Assembly (NCBI GenBank): GCA_947628455.1
Contig: CANQZY010000001.1
Span: 84,613-148,612 of the forward strand
DNA length: 64,000 nt
Reading direction: 5' to 3'
From: an uncultured Methanobrevibacter sp.
Lineage (GTDB): Archaea; Methanobacteriota; Methanobacteria; Methanobacteriales; Methanobacteriaceae
Shown one piece after another: positions 41,164 to 51,466 of this stretch. The position numbers and the translations under genes are program-made. Numbering within the stretch: position 1 is the stretch's first letter; each line of letters opens with the position of its first letter. Under the pieces are notes generated by a model. It saw only the letters and a program-made list of their open reading frames with translations. It did no database searches and was not told the origin of the DNA.

Positions 41164-41825
41164 ATTTCTTTAAATAATTTCCAGATTTCAGGATATTTTT
41201 TACTCACGGCTTCATCAATTAAAACAGCCCCTTCTTTACTAATACTGAATTCAGGTTCGGTTTTTCGTAAGTATCTAAATACTGCTGCTGAATGTGAGGA
41301 CCAAAGTGTAATTCTTGGATTTTTATTAACAATTTCTTTAACTTCTTTTATGTTTTTAATTTCTTTTTCAGTTAAAGTTTTATTAATTTCTTTTTCTGTT
41401 TTAGCAACATCTTCAGATTTTTCTTTATTTATTTTTTTCTCTTCTATTTTAATATTTTTTTCAACACCTATTTCTTTTTCAACAGTATCAAAGTTTTCAT
41501 CAAAAAATTCTCCAGGAACTTCTTTATTTTTTTCTCTTCTAATTGTTTCTTTTTCAGTATATTTTTTATCAATTTCAGTTTTTATTTCATTATCAGATGG
41601 CGGTTTTTTTTTATTTAATTTTAAATTTTTTTCTTTTAGATTCTTTTTATCTTCCGATACTGGATTTACTTCAGTAACATCATTTTCTTTAATATTTTTT
41701 TCTTGATCTTCATTTAACATCTCTTCTAATGAAATTGAATTATTACTATCAAATTCTTCATTATAAAAATCTGGAATTAATGAATCAAGACCTTTTCCTA
41801 GTCCACTTTGTCTTTTTTTGGCCAT
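41160..41825 (-). CDS. ParA-partner protein: ParB-type N-terminal motif, charged linker and small C-terminal domain, no recognisable ParB core
   Basis: MAKKRQSGLGKGLDSLIPDF N-terminus; K/E-rich linker; C-terminal NPRITLWSSHSAAVFRYLRKTEPEFSISKEGAVLIDEAVSKKYPEIWKLFKEI; directly downstream of parA. Confidence 0.7.
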   Translation of the reverse strand: MAKKRQSGLGKGLDSLIPDFYNEEFDSNNSISLEEMLNEDQEKNIKENDVTEVNPVSEDKKNLKEKNLKLNKKKPPSDNEIKTEIDKKYTEKETIRREKNKEVPGEFFDENFDTVEKEIGVEKNIKIEEKKINKEKSEDVAKTEKEINKTLTEKEIKNIKEVKEIVNKNPRITLWSSHSAAVFRYLRKTEPEFSISKEGAVLIDEAVSKKYPEIWKLFKEI

Positions 41826-41832
41826 TATATCC

Positions 41833-42612
41833 CTACTTCTTCTTTTTGTCTCTACTTATAATTTCTTCAGCTAATTTTAAATAAGCTTTTGTCCCTTTAC
41901 TTTTAGGATCATAAATTAAGCAGGGTTTTCCTCTACTAGGAGCTTCTGCTAATCTAATGTTTCTAGGTATTACTGTTTTTAGTAATAAATCATTTTCAGA
42001 AAAATAATTTTTAAGTTCTTGATGCACATCTTTACTTAGATTAGTTCTTCTATCATAAAGAGTTAATAAAATACCTTTTATTGGTGTTGGACTTCTTAAA
42101 CGTTTTTCAACTAATCTTATTGTATTTATTAAATCAGCCACACCTTCTAATGCATAATATTCTGCTTGTATTGGTATCAATACACTATCTGAAGCTATTA
42201 ATGCATTTACTGTTAGAACACCTAATGAAGGAGGTAGATCTATAAATACATAATCGAACAATGAAATAACTTCTTTTAATGCTTCTTTTAAAACAATGTG
42301 ATAATATTCTTTTTTTGTTAATTCCATTGTAGCATCACTTAATACTATATTGCTAGGAATTATGAATAAATTCTTAATAAAAGTAGAAATTGTTGCTTTT
42401 TTCACGTTTATATTTCCAATTAAAACATCATAAATTGTATTTTCTAATTCTGTTTTATCAATTCCAAAACTTGTTGTTGTATTTGCTTGCGGGTCCATAT
42501 CGACAACAAGTACAGTTTTTCCCATTACAGCTAATGATGTAGCAGTATTTACAACTGTTGTTGTTTTTCCGCAACCTCCTTTTTGATTCATTACAGCAAT
42601 TACTTCACCCAT
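41833..42612 (-). CDS. parA: ParA/Soj family partition ATPase
   Basis: VIAVMNQKGGCGKTTTVVNTATSLA (deviant Walker A), VDMDPQANTTTSFG, VFIDLPPSLGVLTVNAL. Confidence 0.93.
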   Translation of the reverse strand: MGEVIAVMNQKGGCGKTTTVVNTATSLAVMGKTVLVVDMDPQANTTTSFGIDKTELENTIYDVLIGNINVKKATISTFIKNLFIIPSNIVLSDATMELTKKEYYHIVLKEALKEVISLFDYVFIDLPPSLGVLTVNALIASDSVLIPIQAEYYALEGVADLINTIRLVEKRLRSPTPIKGILLTLYDRRTNLSKDVHQELKNYFSENDLLLKTVIPRNIRLAEAPSRGKPCLIYDPKSKGTKAYLKLAEEIISRDKKKK

Positions 42613-42648
42613 TTTTTATCCCCATTATATATAATACTTCTAATTTTT

Positions 42649-42851
42649 AACTTATTAGAATTAAGTTATAATATATATGTTATTATTTTTAATAGATAAC
42701 TTAGAATTTTTAACTTTTAAGATTTAACATTTAAGTTATTTTTTATAACTTTTTACATATAAGTTTTCACTTTTAATGTATAACTTAAATCTTATAACTT
42801 TTTATTTTTAATATTTAACTTATCTATTATAACTAATAAGTTATAACTTAT
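42649..42851. repeat. Cluster of about 11 TAACTTA/TAAGTTA-type repeats in both orientations, ending in 16-bp palindrome ATAAGTTATAACTTAT (42836-42851); possible centromere-like site
   Basis: Read directly from the intergenic sequence between parA and the divergent gene at 42982. Confidence 0.6.
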
Positions 42852-42981
42852 AATAAAAAAATAATTATTATAATTTATAAATTCATTAAATAGTATAAAA
42901 TTAAATGTAATCTAGTAATAATTATATTTACAAATATCTAAAACATTAAATATATTAATAAAAAAAGAAACTATTTAATAC

Positions 42982-44016
42982 ATGAAAACTCTAGCCATTG
43001 ATGTAGGAACCGGAACTCAAGATATTCTTTTATATGATGATACAAAAGAACTTGAAAATGGATTGAAATTAGTTTTACCATCACCCCATTTATATATAGC
43101 TCAACTTATTGAAAATGAAAAAAATGATATATATTTTAATGGAGAAATAATGGGTGGAGGTAAACTTAAAGAAAAAATACTTGAACATATAGATAAAGGT
43201 TATAATTGTGTAATGGAACCACATTGTGCTAAAACAATCCGTGATGATATTAATCAAGTTTTATCATATGGTATTAAAATAGCTGATGAAAATAAAAATT
43301 ACAAAGGTTACAGTAAGATAACACTTGGTGACATTGATATTAAAAAATTATCAAAATTATTAATCTCATATGATCTTGATTTTGATTTTGATTATATTGC
43401 AGTTGCAGTTCAAGACCATGGATTTAATGAAAATATAGGGGACAGAGATTTTCGATTTGAAAAAATTCGAGAAAAACTCTCAAAACCTATACCTGCTGAA
43501 GAATTTGGATTTAAAGGCAATGTACCAGAATATTATTCTCGAATGAAAGCTGTTGAAGCACAACTTTCACAAATAGATTTAATTCCTCTTATTATGGATA
43601 CAAAATTTGCATCAATAGTGGGAATGCAACAAGATAATGTGGCAAAACAATTAAATAGCTATATTGTAATTGATATTGGAAATGGTCATACAACTGCAGC
43701 ATCTATTGAAGATGGTAAAATACAAGGTATTTTTGAACATCATACATCAAACCTTAATGGTGATAGTTTAGAAAAATATATAAAAAGACTTGCTGAAGGT
43801 AAAATAACAAATGAAGAAATATATAATGATCATGGTCATGGTGCATGTGTATTAAATCCTTTAACTAAATTAGAAAAAGTTATTGTAGCAGGACCAAAAA
43901 GAAATTTAATTAAGCACACTAAATTAGATTGGCATAATGCTACTCCAGGTGGAGATGTTATGATGACCGGAACAGTAGGACTTATAAAAACTAATGATTA
44001 TTTATGTTCAGATTAG
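42982..44016 (+). CDS. DUF1786-type ASKHA-fold protein
   Basis: LAIDVGTGTQDILLYD, YIVIDIGNGHTTAASIEDGKIQGIFEHHT, DHGHGACV. Confidence 0.75.
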   Translation: MKTLAIDVGTGTQDILLYDDTKELENGLKLVLPSPHLYIAQLIENEKNDIYFNGEIMGGGKLKEKILEHIDKGYNCVMEPHCAKTIRDDINQVLSYGIKIADENKNYKGYSKITLGDIDIKKLSKLLISYDLDFDFDYIAVAVQDHGFNENIGDRDFRFEKIREKLSKPIPAEEFGFKGNVPEYYSRMKAVEAQLSQIDLIPLIMDTKFASIVGMQQDNVAKQLNSYIVIDIGNGHTTAASIEDGKIQGIFEHHTSNLNGDSLEKYIKRLAEGKITNEEIYNDHGHGACVLNPLTKLEKVIVAGPKRNLIKHTKLDWHNATPGGDVMMTGTVGLIKTNDYLCSD

Positions 44017-44657
44017 ATCCGCATATTCACAGTAGATTTTCTCAAGATAGTTGTAGTAAAATAACTGATATATTAGATATGGCAAATAAAAGGAATATTG
44101 ATATTATTGCTATTAGTGATCATAACACTGTTGAAGGTAATAAATATGCTAGAAATTTAAAGCAAGATAATGTATTGATTATACCTTCTATTGAAATATC
44201 TTCTCGTGATGGTCATATTCTGGGATTTGGATGTGAAGAACATATTCCTCAAGGTTTACCACCTCAAGAAACTATTGATTTAATACATGATAATAATGGT
44301 ATTGCTATTATTCCACATCCTTTTTGTTTTTATAGACATGGACTTTTACATAAAACTAATGAGAAATTAGATTTTGATGCAATAGAAACTAAAAATGCAA
44401 GATTTATCATGGGGTATTGTAATAATAAAGCATCAAAACTATCAAAAAAGTATAATATACCTTTTTTAGGATCAAGCGATGCACATTATTATAAATTTGT
44501 TGGTGATTGTTATACAGAGATTGATTGTGAAAAAGATATTGATTCCGTTTTAAAAGCTATTTTAAAAGGAAAAACAAGAGCATGCGGTGAAGGAACATCT
44601 AATATAAAATTATCAACATATTTGTTTAATAAAAATATATTAAAAAGAATTTGTTAA
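44004..44657 (+). CDS. PHP domain metal-dependent phosphoesterase
   Basis: LDPHIHSRFSQDS, IAISDHNTVEG, IPSIEISSRDGHILGFG, IIPHPFCFYRHG, GSSDAHY. Confidence 0.88.
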   Translation: MFRLDPHIHSRFSQDSCSKITDILDMANKRNIDIIAISDHNTVEGNKYARNLKQDNVLIIPSIEISSRDGHILGFGCEEHIPQGLPPQETIDLIHDNNGIAIIPHPFCFYRHGLLHKTNEKLDFDAIETKNARFIMGYCNNKASKLSKKYNIPFLGSSDAHYYKFVGDCYTEIDCEKDIDSVLKAILKGKTRACGEGTSNIKLSTYLFNKNILKRIC

Positions 44658-44747
44658 TTGATAATTATTGTTATTTGATATTATCAAGTATAAAATTTAA
44701 TATTAAAATAATTTTTATCCATATTTAAAAAAAAGTTAAAGGAATTT

Positions 44748-45020
44748 TTATTCCTTTTTAAGATATATTTCTATGGTAGAAACATTAGTTGTCATACCAT
44801 CATTGTTTTTAATCTCTTCTGTATTTGTTTTAATTTCATCTATTTCACATTCTGGTATGAATCTATTTCTAACAATTTCTGCAACATCAACAGCTCTACT
44901 AATAGCTTTACCTCTTGCTTTTAGATAGACGTTTTCATTTCCATTATTAATTTGTGTTACAACTGCTAATACATAGTTCATTACTGGTTTATTTCCAATG
45001 TATATTATATTTTCTTCCAT
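44748..45020 (-). CDS. albA: DNA/RNA-binding protein Alba
   Basis: [49 protein letters not shown]. Confidence 0.94.
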   Translation of the reverse strand: MEENIIYIGNKPVMNYVLAVVTQINNGNENVYLKARGKAISRAVDVAEIVRNRFIPECEIDEIKTNTEEIKNNDGMTTNVSTIEIYLKKE

Positions 45021-45192
45021 GATTAGTCAACTCATATATTTTAATGTTTAAATTTTGAATTAATTTTATGAAATAATTTAAAGTTTAACATTTATTAATT
45101 TTTTTCTTAAAAATTAATATAATTAATCCATTATATTATTATTATATTATTACATATAAAATATATAATGATTAATTTTTTTGTGTGATTAA

Positions 45193-46842
45193 ATGAAAAG
45201 TGATAATATTAAAAAAGGAATTCAAAAAGCACCTCATAGATCTTTATTAAGAGCATGTGGTCTTGATGATGATGATTTTAAAAAACCTTTTATTGGAATA
45301 GCCAATAGTTTTACAGATATTGTGCCAGGACATATACATTTAAGAGAACTTGTTGAAGATGTTAAACAAGGTATTAGTGATGCTGGAGGGATTCCATTTG
45401 AATTCGATACAATGGCTATTTGTGATGGAATAAGTATGAATCATGAAGGCATGAAATATTCACTTCCATCAAGAGAATTAATTGCTGCAACTGTTGAGAG
45501 CATGGCTAATGGACATGCATTTGATGGTTTAGTTCTCATACCAAGTTGTGATAAGGTAGTTCCAGGAATGCTTATGGGTGCTTTTAGAGTTAATGTTCCA
45601 ACTATTGTTGTTACTGGAGGTCCAATGGAAGTTGGTCGTTATAATGATAAAAATATTGATTTAATTAGTGTTTATGAAGCTGTAGGGGAATTATCTGTTG
45701 GAAAAATTACAGAGAAAGAAGTTGATGAGATAGAAAGGCGCGCTTGTCCTGGAGCAGGTAGTTGTTCAGGATTATTCACAGCAAATACAATGGCTTGTAT
45801 AACTGAAACTTTAGGATTATCGTTTCCATTATGTGCAACTACTCATGCGAATGATATAGCTAATAAACAATTGGCCTATGCATCTGGTAAACGTATAGTA
45901 GAAATGATCGATGAGGATTTAAAACCATCAGATATTTTAACACAAAAATCATTTAATAATGCCATCGCTGTTGATATGGCATTAGGAGGTTCAACTAATA
46001 CGGCACTTCATATTCCAGCTTTAGCTAATGAATTAGAAAATGTTAATGTAGATTTAGATTTATTTGATGAAGTTAGTAAAAATGTGCCTCATATAACTTT
46101 AATTTCTCCTGCAGGTGAGAATACAATGATGGATCTACATTTAGCTGGTGGAATACCTGCAGTATTAAAAAATTTAGGAGATAAAATAGATCGCGATCAA
46201 TTAACTGTTAATGGAAAGACTATTGGAGAAAATATTGCGGATGTTAAAGTTAAAAATTCTAATGTTATTCGTCCTTTAGATGATCCTATTCATTTTGATG
46301 GAGGAATTGCAATTTTAAAAGGTAATATTGCTCCTAATGGTTCTGTAGTTAAAAAAGGTGCTGTTGCACAAGAATTAATGCATCTTAAAGGTCCTGCAAA
46401 AGTATTCACATCAGAAGAAGAGGTTACACAAGCAATATTTAATCATAAAATTAATGAAGGAGATATTATTGTAATTACTTATGAAGGACCTAAAGGAGGT
46501 CCTGGAATGAGGGAAATGCTCAATCCAACATCTGCTATTGTAGGAATGGAAATTAAAAATGTAGGTCTTATAACTGATGGAAGATTTTCAGGGGGAACTA
46601 GAGGGCCATGTATTGGACATATATCTCCAGAAGCAATGGCTGATGGTCCTATAGGCGCAATTGAAGATGGGGATATTATTGAAATAGATATTGAAAACAG
46701 ATCCATTAATGTTGATTTAACTGATGAAGAAATAGCTAAAAGAATTAAAGAAAGGAAAATACCACAAAAAGATGTTAATGGATGGTTAGCGTTATATAGG
46801 AAACTTGTAACTTCTGCAGATACTGGAGCAGTTTTAAGGTAG
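45193..46842 (+). CDS. ilvD: Dihydroxy-acid dehydratase
   Basis: [72 protein letters not shown]. Confidence 0.95.
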   Translation: MKSDNIKKGIQKAPHRSLLRACGLDDDDFKKPFIGIANSFTDIVPGHIHLRELVEDVKQGISDAGGIPFEFDTMAICDGISMNHEGMKYSLPSRELIAATVESMANGHAFDGLVLIPSCDKVVPGMLMGAFRVNVPTIVVTGGPMEVGRYNDKNIDLISVYEAVGELSVGKITEKEVDEIERRACPGAGSCSGLFTANTMACITETLGLSFPLCATTHANDIANKQLAYASGKRIVEMIDEDLKPSDILTQKSFNNAIAVDMALGGSTNTALHIPALANELENVNVDLDLFDEVSKNVPHITLISPAGENTMMDLHLAGGIPAVLKNLGDKIDRDQLTVNGKTIGENIADVKVKNSNVIRPLDDPIHFDGGIAILKGNIAPNGSVVKKGAVAQELMHLKGPAKVFTSEEEVTQAIFNHKINEGDIIVITYEGPKGGPGMREMLNPTSAIVGMEIKNVGLITDGRFSGGTRGPCIGHISPEAMADGPIGAIEDGDIIEIDIENRSINVDLTDEEIAKRIKERKIPQKDVNGWLALYRKLVTSADTGAVLR

Positions 46843-46851
46843 TGAATAATC

Positions 46852-48108
46852 ATGGAACTTTTAAGATATGATGATATTGATATTGATAAAGTTGTAAAAC
46901 GTTCAGAAAATGATGTTAATTCGGTAGTTCCAATAGTTTCTGATATAATATCTGATGTAGCTAAAAATGGTGATAAAGCAATTAAAAAATATACTAAAAA
47001 GTTTGATAATATAGATGTTAACACATTAAAAGTAACTGATGAAGAAATTAAAAATGCTTACGAAAGTATTGATAAGGAATTATTAAATGCTTTAAAATCT
47101 TCAGCGAATAATATTCGAAAATTTCATTCAAGACAAATGCCTAAAGAATGGGAAATAGAAATAAATCCTGGAGTTAAAGCAGGACAAATTATAAGGCCTA
47201 TAAATTCTGTGGGATGTTATATTCCAGGAGGAAAAGCCATTTATCCATCTTCTATTTTAATGGCTGCTATTCCTGCAAAGATAGCGGGTGTTGAAAAGAT
47301 AATTGCTTGTTCACCACCTGAAATTAATAATGCTATTTTAATTGCAGCAGATTTATCGGGGATTGATGAAATATATAAAGTTGGGGGAGCACAGGCTATT
47401 GCAGCAATGGCTTATGGAACAGAAAGTGTTCCTAAAGTTGAAAAAATAGTAGGTCCGGGTAATATTTTTGTTACTGCTGCTAAAAAATTAGTTTATGGTA
47501 GAACAGATATTGATTTTCCAGCAGGACCATCTGAAGTTTTAATATTAGCTGATGAAACTGCAATACCTGAATATATAGCTAGCGATATTTTAGCCCAAGC
47601 AGAACATGATCCTAAAGCATCTTGTTTTATTGTAACAGATAATGAAAATTTAGCTTTTAATACACTTGAATCTATTAATAAATTAATCAAACATGCTAAA
47701 AGAAAAGATATTATTATGAAAGCTTTAGAAAAATCGGGTAAAATTATTCTTTGTAATAATTTTGATGAAGCTATTGAAGTAACTAATAAATATGCTCCTG
47801 AACATTTACAAATAATAACGCAAAATGATGAAAAAGTATTATCTAAAATTAATAATGCAGGTTCTATATTTTTAGGTAACTACTCTCCTGTACCATGTGG
47901 TGATTATGGTTCGGGAACAAATCATGTGCTTCCTACGGGTGGTGGAGCGAAAATGTATTCAGGACTATCAACAGAGTCTTTTATTAAAAAACCAACTGTA
48001 CAAAAAATTTCAAAAGATGGTATTGAAAATTTATCAAAAACTTGTATTACAATTGCAGAATATGAAGGCTTATATTCCCATGCTGATTCAATTAGAAAAA
48101 GACTATAA
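46852..48108 (+). CDS. hisD: Histidinol dehydrogenase
   Basis: GCYIPGGKAIYPSSILMAAIPAKIAGV, IVGPGNIFVTAAKKLVYG, DFPAGPSEVLILADE, YGSGTNHVLPTGG. Confidence 0.95.
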   Translation: MELLRYDDIDIDKVVKRSENDVNSVVPIVSDIISDVAKNGDKAIKKYTKKFDNIDVNTLKVTDEEIKNAYESIDKELLNALKSSANNIRKFHSRQMPKEWEIEINPGVKAGQIIRPINSVGCYIPGGKAIYPSSILMAAIPAKIAGVEKIIACSPPEINNAILIAADLSGIDEIYKVGGAQAIAAMAYGTESVPKVEKIVGPGNIFVTAAKKLVYGRTDIDFPAGPSEVLILADETAIPEYIASDILAQAEHDPKASCFIVTDNENLAFNTLESINKLIKHAKRKDIIMKALEKSGKIILCNNFDEAIEVTNKYAPEHLQIITQNDEKVLSKINNAGSIFLGNYSPVPCGDYGSGTNHVLPTGGGAKMYSGLSTESFIKKPTVQKISKDGIENLSKTCITIAEYEGLYSHADSIRKRL

Positions 48109-48246
48109 ATATCGGGATTTTATTATTTTTATATGAAAATAATTAAATTAATCATATAATTATAAAAATATGATTTTTTTTATAATAATTAATTTTATAT
48201 AGTAAATTTTAGTTAATTATAATATAAATCTATTTTTTTTAAATGG

Positions 48247-49830
48247 ATGATGACTATGGGAAATAAATTAATTCGCGGTAGTTTTATAATATTTCTTGGA
48301 AATATTATTTTTCGTTTAGGAGGATATATCTATCGTTTTTTAATGGCTTCTTTACTTGGACCGGCACTTTATGGTGTTTTAGGTATTACTTTACCATTCC
48401 AAGGTATATTTCAGACTTTATCTGCGGGGGGACTTCCGCCTGCAATAGCTAAATATGTTGCTGAGTATGAAGCTACAGATCAAAAAGATCTTGCTCGTCA
48501 AACTATTTTTACTTCACTGAAAATAATGTTTTTTTTAGGATGTTTCTTTGGCGTTATTATGGTTGTAGTGGCTGCTCCATGGTTAGCTTATGAATATTTA
48601 CATAAACCTGAAACTTTAATTCCTCTACAGATTGTAGGTTTTATTACTCCTTTTAGTGTTATTGTTGGAGCTTTTAGAGGAGCATTTCAGGGTGTTTATA
48701 AAATGGAGTATATTCTTTATACTCGTGCAGTTGAACAGCTTTTTATGATTTTATTTTCGGTTGGTTTTGTTCTCATAGGTTTTTCAGTTGTTGGAGCTCT
48801 TTGGGGTACTGTTTTAGGATTTGCCTTATCTGCAGTAGTAGCTGTTTACATTTTCAAGTTCCATATGTATAAATATATGCCTAAAGAAAATGATAATTTT
48901 AAAATGTCAATTAAAGAAGAACTTAAATTAGCGGGTGTTCTTGTTAAATTTGCTATTCCAGTTATTATTACAGCTATTGCTGAAATGGGCATTTATAATA
49001 TTTGTACTTTAGTTATGGGTGCTTTTTTAACAACAGAAGCAATTGGATTTTTTGCAGCGGCTGATCCAATCTCTAGATTACCTTTAATTATTTCTATTTC
49101 AATAGCTACTACTATTCTTCCAGCTTCTTCTGAAGCATTTAGCTCTGGAAATAAGAAAAGTTTAGGAAAATATGTTAATGAATCTTATAAATTCTCCTTG
49201 TTATTTGTTATTCCTATGTGTGTTGGAATAGCTGCTTTTTCAATTCCAATTTTAAAATTACTATACTTTACTAATCCTTCCTATGTTGCTGGTGCTTCTG
49301 CATTAGCTATTTTATCAATTGGAATGACTTTTTATTCAATATTTTCGATTTCAACAAGTATTATTCAAGGTATTGGAAATCCAAGAATTCCAATGTATAT
49401 TTTAGTTCTTGGAGCCATTTTTTGTTTAGTTTTAAATTGGTGGTTGGTTCCAATCATGGGTATTGCAGGTGGAGCACTTGCAACTACATTAGCATGTTTA
49501 GCTATGATGATTCCAGTAATGTTTTTTGCATTTAAATTAACGGATACTAGACCTCAATGGACACCAATATTTAAAATGATAAGTGCTTCTATTTTAATGA
49601 GTGTTATTGCTCTTATTATCCCAAAATCCATTATAGGTTTATTTATTGGTATTATATGTTGTCCTATAATTTATCTTGTTTCTTTAATCTTATTTAGATT
49701 TTTCACTAAAGGGGATATAATAGCTTTAAGAGAGTATTCCTCTAAATTTAAAGGATTTTCAGGCATTATAAATAAAATTTTAGACATTATAGAAAAAATA
49801 GAATCAAAATGTTCAAAAATGAAATCTTAA
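48247..49830 (+). CDS. Oligosaccharide/polysaccharide flippase (MATE/MOP superfamily)
   Basis: About 12-14 TM segments; RGSFIIFLGNIIFRLGGYIYRFLMASLLGPALYGVLGI. Confidence 0.85.
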   Translation: MMTMGNKLIRGSFIIFLGNIIFRLGGYIYRFLMASLLGPALYGVLGITLPFQGIFQTLSAGGLPPAIAKYVAEYEATDQKDLARQTIFTSLKIMFFLGCFFGVIMVVVAAPWLAYEYLHKPETLIPLQIVGFITPFSVIVGAFRGAFQGVYKMEYILYTRAVEQLFMILFSVGFVLIGFSVVGALWGTVLGFALSAVVAVYIFKFHMYKYMPKENDNFKMSIKEELKLAGVLVKFAIPVIITAIAEMGIYNICTLVMGAFLTTEAIGFFAAADPISRLPLIISISIATTILPASSEAFSSGNKKSLGKYVNESYKFSLLFVIPMCVGIAAFSIPILKLLYFTNPSYVAGASALAILSIGMTFYSIFSISTSIIQGIGNPRIPMYILVLGAIFCLVLNWWLVPIMGIAGGALATTLACLAMMIPVMFFAFKLTDTRPQWTPIFKMISASILMSVIALIIPKSIIGLFIGIICCPIIYLVSLILFRFFTKGDIIALREYSSKFKGFSGIINKILDIIEKIESKCSKMKS

Positions 49831-49924
49831 AATATTTTTTATAAAAATTATTAATACTACTCTTTTTTATATTTAAAAATTAAAATAATAGAATATTGTC
49901 TAATTAGATCATGGTGAATATAAA

Positions 49925-50617
49925 ATGACGGATGTTAAAGCAGGAGTGGAATATAAAATTAATATTGGAGATAACTTTTTTTGGCTTGATAAAAAAAAAT
50001 TTAATCTTCTACAGAGTATTTTAGAGACAGGTTCCATCACTCATGCAGCGAAAGCTATTAATGTTTCATATAGAACTGCATTAAACTATATTGATAAAAT
50101 TGAGAATAATCTAAACATCAAAATTGTAAGCACAAAAAAAGGAGGAAAAGGTGGTGGTGGAGGAACATCACTTACTGATGAAGGTTTTTCAATATTAAAA
50201 GAATGTAAAAAAATTAATGCAATAATGGAACTTCATAATGATGTTAATGAACTAGAAGTAATTGTTAAAGATATTGATGAGTCTAAAGGAATAATGAATA
50301 TACAAATAAAAGACAATATTATTAAAGCACCTTTAAACAAAAATTATAGGATTGGAGATAAATTATTAATTCTTATTAGTTATGATAATATTTTCATAAT
50401 GCTTAAAGCACAAACTTCAAGTATTAGAAATATTCTTAAAGGTAAAATAGTAGAGATAAAATTAAAAGGCGAAATTATAAGAGTTAAAATAGATATTGGT
50501 GGAGTGTTTGTCTATTCTGATATCACAATATCTGCTGAAAAAGAACTAGATTTAAACATAGGAAAAGAAGTATATATTGCATTTAAAGCAATGTCTGTAG
50601 CTACTTTAAAATTATAA
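49925..50617 (+). CDS. modE: ModE-like transcriptional regulator (winged HTH + TOBE/Mop domain)
   Basis: LLQSILETGSITHAAKAINVSYRTALNYIDKIENNLNIKIVSTKKGGKGGGGGTSLTDEG; C-terminal TOBE-like region. Confidence 0.85.
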   Translation: MTDVKAGVEYKINIGDNFFWLDKKKFNLLQSILETGSITHAAKAINVSYRTALNYIDKIENNLNIKIVSTKKGGKGGGGGTSLTDEGFSILKECKKINAIMELHNDVNELEVIVKDIDESKGIMNIQIKDNIIKAPLNKNYRIGDKLLILISYDNIFIMLKAQTSSIRNILKGKIVEIKLKGEIIRVKIDIGGVFVYSDITISAEKELDLNIGKEVYIAFKAMSVATLKL

Positions 50618-50636
50618 CTAATATGGGGGTATAACT

Positions 50637-50837
50637 ATTTTAAAAATTGATGTAGATGAAACTAAATGCATTGCTTGTGGGAATTGTTATGATATTTGTC
50701 CTAAAGCAGCTAAAATATGGAAAATAACTAATGTTGCACATATATTAGATTTAAGATATTGTCATGTATGCACACTCTGTGCAATGGAATGTCCTGTTGA
50801 TTGTATTACTATAATAAGAAATGCTCCAGAGGAATAA
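50637..50837 (+). CDS. 2x[4Fe-4S] ferredoxin with apparent non-canonical ATT start
   Basis: [66 protein letters not shown]; two CxxCxxCxxxCP motifs; no in-frame ATG/GTG/TTG after the upstream stop; GGGGGT 6 nt before ATT. Confidence 0.8.
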   Translation: MLKIDVDETKCIACGNCYDICPKAAKIWKITNVAHILDLRYCHVCTLCAMECPVDCITIIRNAPEE

Positions 50838-50839
50838 AA

Positions 50840-51418
50840 ATGACAAGAGTCACTGAAACTTCAAGAAATACTTCAGAAACACAAATTTATATAAAAATGA
50901 ATTTAGATGGAAATGGAAAATATAAAATCCAAACTGATGTTAATTTCTTTAAACACATGCTAGAATCATTTTCAAAACATTCACTTATAGATCTAGAAAT
51001 AGAAGCTAAAGGAGACATTGAAATTGATGATCACCATACAGTAGAAGATATTGGAATATTATTAGGAGAAGCTTTTAATTTAGCTATTGGGGATAAAAAA
51101 GGGATTAACAGAATGGCCAATGCAATAGTCCCTATGGATGAATCAGTTGCTACTGTTGCAGTCGATATTAGTGGACGCAGCTATTGTAATATGAAATGCT
51201 CATTTAAAAATCCTAAAATAGGAGATATGACTGCAGATGTTATTTTACATTTTTTTGAATCATTTGCAAATTCTGCTAAAATTAATATATATGGAAAAGT
51301 TGAAGGATTTAATGATCATCACAAAGCAGAAGCTTTATTTAAAGCATTTGCTAAATCTTTAAAAGAAGCTATCAAAATTGAAAGAACAGATCTTCCTACT
51401 ACAAAAGGAATTCTTTAA
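50840..51418 (+). CDS. hisB: Imidazoleglycerol-phosphate dehydratase
   Basis: [16 protein letters not shown] start just after the ferredoxin stop; [31 protein letters not shown]. Confidence 0.93.
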   Translation: MTRVTETSRNTSETQIYIKMNLDGNGKYKIQTDVNFFKHMLESFSKHSLIDLEIEAKGDIEIDDHHTVEDIGILLGEAFNLAIGDKKGINRMANAIVPMDESVATVAVDISGRSYCNMKCSFKNPKIGDMTADVILHFFESFANSAKINIYGKVEGFNDHHKAEALFKAFAKSLKEAIKIERTDLPTTKGIL

Positions 51419-51466
51419 ATTAAATTTTACAGTTTTTATTTTAAAAAATTAAAAAAAAATTAGTTA

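Noticed and set aside
41350-41706. 118-aa plus-strand ORF (Phe/Ser-rich)
   Set aside because: Antisense shadow of the Lys/Glu-rich linker of the ParA partner; composition is explained by the complementary codons.
46479-47024. 181-aa minus-strand ORF
   Set aside because: Antisense to ilvD/hisD, both well-supported genes; no recognisable domain.
50801-50839. Upstream extension of hisB ([13 protein letters not shown])
   Set aside because: This stretch lies inside the ferredoxin frame; HisB homology begins at MTRVTET (50840).
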